Shown: piece by piece, positions 59,779-64,000 of the stretch
How positions within the stretch are numbered: the first letter of the stretch is position 1
Layout: each line of letters starts with the position of its first letter
Assembly: GCA_035470785.1 (NCBI GenBank)
Contig: DATIQN010000042.1
Span: forward strand, 1-64,000
DNA length: 64,000 nt
Source of the DNA: Croceibacterium_B sp035470785
GTDB taxonomy: Bacteria; Pseudomonadota; Alphaproteobacteria; Sphingomonadales; Sphingomonadaceae
Direction of reading: 5' to 3'
The notes under the pieces: model-generated
Seen by the model: only the letters and a program-made list of their open reading frames with translations
Told to the model about the DNA's origin: nothing
Database searches by the model: none
Program-made: the position numbers and the translations under genes

Positions 59779-60666
59779 TTAGCTCTTCTGCCAACGAGCG
59801 AATATTGCCGTAGGAAGAAGTCTCGCCTGCGCCCCATCTTCCCGTATTGCGAGGTCGCCATGCTCGATCGCACCGGGCAGGCCGGCCAATTGGTCGGCGA
59901 GCAGTCCAGCGAGCGCGAGGCTGCTCATCCGCACGGCGTAGACGGTGAGGAACAGGAAGCGGCTCTGCGCATCGAGCAGCTTGCGGCAATCGGCGATCAG
60001 CGGGGGCAGGCCTTCATCAAGCCGCCAGACCTCGTTATCGGGACCTCGCCCGAACTTGGGCGGATCGAGGATGATCCCGTCGTAGCGCTTTTCCCGGCGC
60101 ACCTCGCGGGCGGTAAACTTGGCCGCGTCGTCCACCAGCCAGCGGATCGGGCGCTCGGCCATGTTCGACAGCGCAGCGTTGTCGCGCGCCTGGGCGACCG
60201 ACTTCTTGCTCGCGTCGACATGGGTGACCGGGCCGCATTGGCTGAGCGCGAGCGTGCCGACGCCGGTGTAGCCGAACAGGTTGAGCGTCTGCGCGTCCTC
60301 CCGGCCGGCGAGTTGTGCGCGCATCCACTCCCATACCGGAGCCATGTCGGGGAAGAAACCAAGGTGGCGGAACGGCGTGCATTGCGCGGTGAAGCGAACC
60401 TCGTTCCAGGCCAGCGGCCAGCCTTCGAGCGGCACCTCGCTCGCGAACTGCCAGCGCCCGCCGCCGTCCTCGTCGGAGCCGGGAACGAATTCGCCGTCCG
60501 CCTGCCAATCGGTTTGACGGGGCGACCACAGCGCCTGTACTTCGGGGCGAATGAAGCGGTAGGGGCCGTAGCGCTCGAGCTTGCGACCATGGCCGGAGTC
60601 GACGAGGCCGTAATCCGCCCAGCCAGCGCCCTCCATGATCAGCGGCTGCTGGACGAGCGTCGCCAT
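59779..60666 (-). CDS. Class I SAM-dependent rRNA methyltransferase (RlmI/RlmK-like)
   Basis: A 295-residue methyltransferase. It has FFPDMAPVWEWMRAQLAGREDAQTLNLFGYTGVGTLALSQCGP with the SAM loop, VDASKKSVAQARDNAALSNM, and the catalytic ILDPPKFGRGPDNEVWRLDE. The DPPKF and surrounding motifs are of the RlmI/RlmK C-terminal domain, though the N-terminal PUA domain is missing. Position in rRNA unknown. Its ATG shares an A with the thrC stop (TGATG), so it is cotranslated with thrC. Confidence 0.88.
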   Translation of the reverse strand: MATLVQQPLIMEGAGWADYGLVDSGHGRKLERYGPYRFIRPEVQALWSPRQTDWQADGEFVPGSDEDGGGRWQFASEVPLEGWPLAWNEVRFTAQCTPFRHLGFFPDMAPVWEWMRAQLAGREDAQTLNLFGYTGVGTLALSQCGPVTHVDASKKSVAQARDNAALSNMAERPIRWLVDDAAKFTAREVRREKRYDGIILDPPKFGRGPDNEVWRLDEGLPPLIADCRKLLDAQSRFLFLTVYAVRMSSLALAGLLADQLAGLPGAIEHGDLAIREDGAQARLLPTAIFARWQKS

Positions 60667-62069
60667 CAGCGCGAAGGCGCCGCGTGCTCGGCGACGTAGG
60701 CGGCGATCGCGTCATAGTCGCCGGGCAGCTCGACGTAGCGCTCGTCGCGCTCGAACAGGTCGCCGACCCGCGTCGGCAGCGAGGGACGCTGGCCGATGGC
60801 GCGCTCGACCGCGTCGCGGAACTTCGCCGCATGCGCGGTGGCCAGCGTGACGACAGGCACGTCGGCCGGAAGATCGGCGCTGCGCGCCGCATGGAGCCCA
60901 ATCGCGGTGTGCGGGTCGACAATCTCGCCGTCGCACGCCTCATAGGCCCAACGCATCGCCTGGCTCATCTGGTCGGCATCGACGCGCGCGCTGGTGAACA
61001 GCGCGGCGGCGCCTTCGCGCTGGGCGTTGGTCAGGCGCATCGCCTTCGTGGCTTCGAAGCCGCGCATCTGCTCGGCGAGCGCCAGGCCGTCGCGGCCGCC
61101 GACGTCGAACAGCAGCCGCTCGAAGTTCGAGCTGACCTGGATGTCCATCGATGGCGCGGCGGTGGGCGTAACCGTTCCGGCGGAGTAATCGCCGGCGGAC
61201 AGCGCGCGGTGGAGGATATCGTTGACGTTGGTGGCGACGATCAGCCGCTCGATCGGCAGGCCCATCCGCGCGGCGACATGCCCGGCGAAGACGTCGCCGA
61301 AATTGCCGGTCGGCACGCTGAAGGCGACCTTGCGCTCCGGTCCACCAAGCTGGAGCGCGGCGGCGAAGTAGTACACCACCTGCGCCATCAGCCGCGCCCA
61401 GTTGATCGAGTTGACCGCGCTGATGCGGAAGCGCCCGGTCATTTCAGTGTCGCCGAACATCCGCTTCACCATCGCCTGGGCGTCGTCGAAGCTGCCGTCG
61501 ATGGCCACGTTGTAGACGTTGGGCGCCTTGACCGTGGTCATTTGCCGCCGCTGGACATCGCTCACCCGACCCTTGGGGTGAAGCATGAAGATGTCGATCC
61601 CCTCGCGCCCCGCAACCGCGTCAATCGCCGCGCTGCCGGTGTCGCCGCTGGTCGCGCCGACGATCGTCAGGCGCTCTTCGCGACGGGAGAGGAATTCCTC
61701 GAACAGCAGGCCGAGGAGCTGCAGCGCGACGTCCTTGAACGCGAGCGTCGGGCCGTGGAACAGCTCGAGCAGCCAGTTGCGTTCGTCGAGCTGGGTCAGC
61801 GGGGTGACGGCGACGTGGGCGAAGCGGCCATATGCCTGTTCGCACAGCTCAAGCAGACGCCCGGGCGCAAGGCTGTTGCCGACAAACGGCTGCATCACTC
61901 GCGCGGCGAGCTCAGGATAGGACAACCCCCGCATCGCGGCGATCTCGTCTAGCGTGAACATCGGCCACTCGCGCGGCACGTAAAGCCCGCCGTCCGCCGC
62001 CAGCCCCGCCAGCGTCGCGCCTTCGAAATCGAGCGCCGGGGCGCTGCCGCGGGTCGAGACATATTCCAT
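60666..62069 (-). CDS. thrC: Threonine synthase
   Basis: A 467-residue PLP enzyme converting O-phosphohomoserine to threonine. The PLP lysine is K112 in HGPTLAFKDVALQLLG. TIVGATSGDTGSAAIDA, FSVPTGNFGDVFAGHVAARMGLPI and NVNDILHRA are the other signatures. Length matches the proteobacterial long form. It starts just beyond a gap of 118 bp from the SRPBCC gene, divergently. Confidence 0.97.
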   Translation of the reverse strand: MEYVSTRGSAPALDFEGATLAGLAADGGLYVPREWPMFTLDEIAAMRGLSYPELAARVMQPFVGNSLAPGRLLELCEQAYGRFAHVAVTPLTQLDERNWLLELFHGPTLAFKDVALQLLGLLFEEFLSRREERLTIVGATSGDTGSAAIDAVAGREGIDIFMLHPKGRVSDVQRRQMTTVKAPNVYNVAIDGSFDDAQAMVKRMFGDTEMTGRFRISAVNSINWARLMAQVVYYFAAALQLGGPERKVAFSVPTGNFGDVFAGHVAARMGLPIERLIVATNVNDILHRALSAGDYSAGTVTPTAAPSMDIQVSSNFERLLFDVGGRDGLALAEQMRGFEATKAMRLTNAQREGAAALFTSARVDADQMSQAMRWAYEACDGEIVDPHTAIGLHAARSADLPADVPVVTLATAHAAKFRDAVERAIGQRPSLPTRVGDLFERDERYVELPGDYDAIAAYVAEHAAPSR

Positions 62070-62187
62070 CCGGAGCGGCGGTTAGCGGTGCCGGGGGCGG
62101 CGAGCAAGCAATCGGCGCTAGGCGGGCTGGTGGTTTTGCTTCGGCGCCGCGCGGCTTAGAGTGTCCCGTCGATCAGGAGTCACCCGC

Positions 62188-62649
62188 ATGGACCTGCAAT
62201 TCAAGGTTTTCGCCGTCGTTTCGAAGCCGGTGCATGAGGTGTTCGAGGCCGTCGCCGATCCCGAGCGGCTCTCGCGCTATTTTACCACCGGCGGCGCGCA
62301 GGGCCGGCTGGAGCAAGGCGCGACCGTGACGTGGGACTTCCACGATTTCCCCGGCGCCTTCCCGGTATGGGTCAAGGAAGTGGTGCCCGACGAGCGGATC
62401 GTCCTCGAATGGAAAGCCAACGAGCAAGGCGAGGCGGACGTCCCCGAGTCCCGCAACACCGTGACGAGGACCTTCCAGCCGACCGATGACGACCGCACCA
62501 AGGTCGAGATCGCCGAGGAAGGCTGGCGCGAGACCGCTGGCGGCCTGAAGGCGAGCTACGGTAACTGCATGGGCTGGTCCCAGATGCTCGCGGCGCTGAA
62601 GATCTGGCTCGAGCACGGCATCAACCTGCGCGAGGGTATGTACAAGTAG
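62188..62649 (+). CDS. SRPBCC (AHSA1-like) protein
   Basis: A 153-residue START-fold protein: LQFKVFAVVSKPVHEVFEAVADPERLSRYF at the start, TTGGAQGRLEQGATVTWDFHDFPGAFPVWVKEVVPDERIVLEWK, and a final long helix (GNCMGWSQMLAALKIWLEHGINLREGM). The AHSA1/START group binds small ligands; none can be named. The ATG at 62188 follows AGGAG. It stops one base before the stop of the convergent SURF1 gene. Confidence 0.86.
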   Translation: MDLQFKVFAVVSKPVHEVFEAVADPERLSRYFTTGGAQGRLEQGATVTWDFHDFPGAFPVWVKEVVPDERIVLEWKANEQGEADVPESRNTVTRTFQPTDDDRTKVEIAEEGWRETAGGLKASYGNCMGWSQMLAALKIWLEHGINLREGMYK

Positions 62650-62650
62650 G

Positions 62651-63238
62651 TCATGCGCCGGCGTCGGCTCGCCACTTCTTCCGCAGCGCCAGCGCGTAGA
62701 TGACCAGCGCGGTCGTCGCGAACAGAAACCACTGCACGGCGTAGGACAAGTGGTTGTTCGGCAAGTCCCGCGGATCGGGCTTGGCGAGTTGCGCGAGCCC
62801 CGCTTCGGGAGGCGAGGCGACCAGGCGCAAGCCCTTGTCAGAGCCTGCGACCCAGCCGCTTACCGGCCCGCCCGACCATGCTGCAGGCTTCGGATCGTTC
62901 GACCACCCCAGCGCGACATTCGCCGTGCCGCCTCCAGGCAACGAACAGTGGGCGATGTGCGCCCAGCCCGGCTGATCAGCGGCGGAGCGGCCGGAGATCG
63001 CGTCCACCCGGGTAACCACCGCGCAATTGACCTCGCTGCGGTGATACAGCGCTGTCTCGTACTCGCCCGGCCCCGCCGGCCACGGCACTTCGACCGAAGC
63101 CTCCTGCGCGTGTTCATAGCGGGCGATCAGCGCTTCCTTCCATGCCTTGCGGTGTAGCTGCCACACGCCGAGGCCGATCATTGTCGCCACGGCAGCAATG
63201 ACCACCAGGGTCGAGACGATCGGAATGCGCCGAGTCAC
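62651..63238 (-). CDS. SURF1-family cytochrome oxidase assembly protein
   Basis: A 195-residue SURF1 protein with membrane helices at both ends (about 8-27 and 170-188). It includes the family sequences IGLGVWQLHRKAWKEALIARYEHA and LPNNHLSYAVQWFLFATTALVIYAL. SURF1 aids heme a insertion into cytochrome aa3 oxidase. The GTG at 63238 overlaps the DUF983 stop (GTGA). It lies in the ctaE-DUF983-SURF1 order typical of Sphingomonadales. Confidence 0.92.
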   Translation of the reverse strand: MTRRIPIVSTLVVIAAVATMIGLGVWQLHRKAWKEALIARYEHAQEASVEVPWPAGPGEYETALYHRSEVNCAVVTRVDAISGRSAADQPGWAHIAHCSLPGGGTANVALGWSNDPKPAAWSGGPVSGWVAGSDKGLRLVASPPEAGLAQLAKPDPRDLPNNHLSYAVQWFLFATTALVIYALALRKKWRADAGA

Positions 63239-63615
63239 TTGCGCCCGGCTTCGCCGGCTTTCTGCCGGTACTCGGACCACATCAGCGCGGCCTTCGACAG
63301 GCGCAGGCCGCCAATCACGCCGAGCGTGGTCAAGGGCACCCACAGCAGCACATGGACCCACCATGGGGGCTCGGCCGCCAATTGCAGGGTCAAGGCGAGC
63401 GCGACGACGATAGCGCCGACGATCATGGTCAGGAAGGCCGCCGGCCCGTCGCCGACGTTGAACTTGCCGAAATCGAGCGCGCAGGCGCGGCAGCGGTCGG
63501 CGAACTGGATTGGACCGGCGAATAAGGTCTTCGCGCCGCACCGCGGGCAAAGACCGAAAAGGGCAGCCTCGCGAAGCGAAGGCTGCCCTTTCGATGAGTC
63601 CGGCTGATCCGGCAC
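63235..63615 (-). CDS. DUF983 zinc-ribbon membrane protein
   Basis: A 126-residue DUF983 protein. A zinc ribbon C23-x2-C26 ... C42-x2-C45 (LCPRCGAKT ... RCRACALDF) precedes two membrane helices (about 58-78 and 86-103). It is regularly found between ctaE and SURF1 genes, so an oxidase-assembly role is inferred. It starts 4 bp after the ctaE stop. Confidence 0.92.
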   Translation of the reverse strand: MPDQPDSSKGQPSLREAALFGLCPRCGAKTLFAGPIQFADRCRACALDFGKFNVGDGPAAFLTMIVGAIVVALALTLQLAAEPPWWVHVLLWVPLTTLGVIGGLRLSKAALMWSEYRQKAGEAGRK

Positions 63616-63619
63616 GGGC

Positions 63620-64000
63620 TTATTCGTAGACCGCGCCCCAGCCGCCCCAGACGTAAACTACCACGAACAGGAACAGCCACACCACGTCGACGAAGTGCCA
63701 GTACCAAGCGGCCGCTTCGAAGCCGAAGTGCTGGCGCGGGGTGAAGTGGCCCTTGTAGGCGCGGATCAGGCACACGGTCAGGAATATCGTGCCGATGATC
63801 ACGTGGAAGCCGTGGAAGCCGGTCGCCATGAAGAACGCCGAGCCGTAGGTGTTCTTGCCGAAGCCGAACGGGGCGTGGACGTATTCGTAGGCCTGGATGC
63901 TGGTGAAGGTCAGGCCGAGCAGGATCGTCAGCCACAGGCCCGTCTTCAGGCCCTTACGGTCGCCGTGGATCAGGCAGTGGTGCGCCCAGGTGACCGTGGT
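63620..64000 (-). CDS. ctaE: Cytochrome c oxidase subunit III, C-terminal part
   Basis: The last 126 residues of the heme-copper oxidase subunit III. The visible end reads FMATGFHGFHVIIGTIFLTVCLIRAYKGHFTPRQHFGFEAAAWYWHFVDVVWLFLFVVVYVWG-type sequence, the final helices of the family, preceded by GLTFTSIQAYEYVHAPF. The N-terminal part is beyond the right edge. It is the first visible gene of the ctaE-DUF983-SURF1 unit. Confidence 0.96.
   Translation of the reverse strand, partial: TTVTWAHHCLIHGDRKGLKTGLWLTILLGLTFTSIQAYEYVHAPFGFGKNTYGSAFFMATGFHGFHVIIGTIFLTVCLIRAYKGHFTPRQHFGFEAAAWYWHFVDVVWLFLFVVVYVWGGWGAVYE

Overview
The window is GC-rich, densely packed chromosomal DNA of an alphaproteobacterium, most likely a member of Sphingomonadales (Sphingomonas/Novosphingobium/Erythrobacter type). 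The basis is the pckA / chvI-chvG-hprK-rapZ-EIIA-HPr arrangement, the short alphaproteobacterial HprK and HisG, UrcA and DUF6356 proteins, a large TonB-dependent receptor, and the ctaE-DUF983-SURF1-thrC order. I see no rRNA, CRISPR array, insertion sequence, integrase or prophage gene. One tRNA (Phe, GAA) is present.

Layout. 1-5.4 kb: the 5' part of pckA is divergent from an overlapping sensory/PTS operon (ChvI-ChvG two-component system, HPr kinase, RapZ, EIIA-Man-like, HPr). 5.4-18.4 kb: housekeeping genes, namely a TrmH-family methyltransferase, rmuC, fhs, an L,D-transpeptidase, def, recR, fmt-truA and a class A penicillin-binding protein. 18.4-21 kb: a minus-strand operon cobS - four-repeat membrane protein - outer-membrane-type protein. 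The last gene is broken by an 8-G tract and a 7-bp tandem duplication.

21-32.6 kb is the accessory part: six glutathione S-transferase genes, two VOC proteins, a PhnB-like protein, DUF899, DUF1428, DUF6356, an SRPBCC protein, a GFA-type zinc protein, BolA, an HxlR regulator with two tandem operators, a slipin and a pirin. Most lie on the plus strand with short gaps or overlaps, so they look like one or two transcription units for glutathione-linked or electrophile detoxification. The substrate is unknown.

32.6-46.7 kb: urcA, DUF2332, hisG-hisD-nusB-thiL, a membrane di-iron desaturase, an H+-pyrophosphatase of the K+-independent type, tesB, a GH3 glycosidase with a palindromic operator, and uvrC. 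46.8-50 kb: a TonB-dependent receptor with an inserted Gly/Pro-rich segment and two 61-residue two-cysteine repeats. 50-54.6 kb: infA, maf, an S1-less RNase E/G-like protein, yacG, tRNA-Phe, wrbA, a GNAT acetyltransferase and rplU-rpmA. 54.7-59.6 kb: moaA-moaD-moaE, a small membrane protein behind a perfect FNR-type box, folB and an orphan histidine kinase. 59.8-64 kb: an rRNA methyltransferase, thrC, an SRPBCC protein, SURF1, DUF983 and the 3' part of ctaE.

Genome economy is a recurring feature. Many same-strand neighbours overlap as ATGA, GTGA or TGATG, and several convergent pairs share or abut their stop codons with no room for a terminator. The best leads are the TonB-receptor insert, the glutathione/VOC cluster with its operators, the FNR-box membrane protein, and the freshly broken outer-membrane gene.
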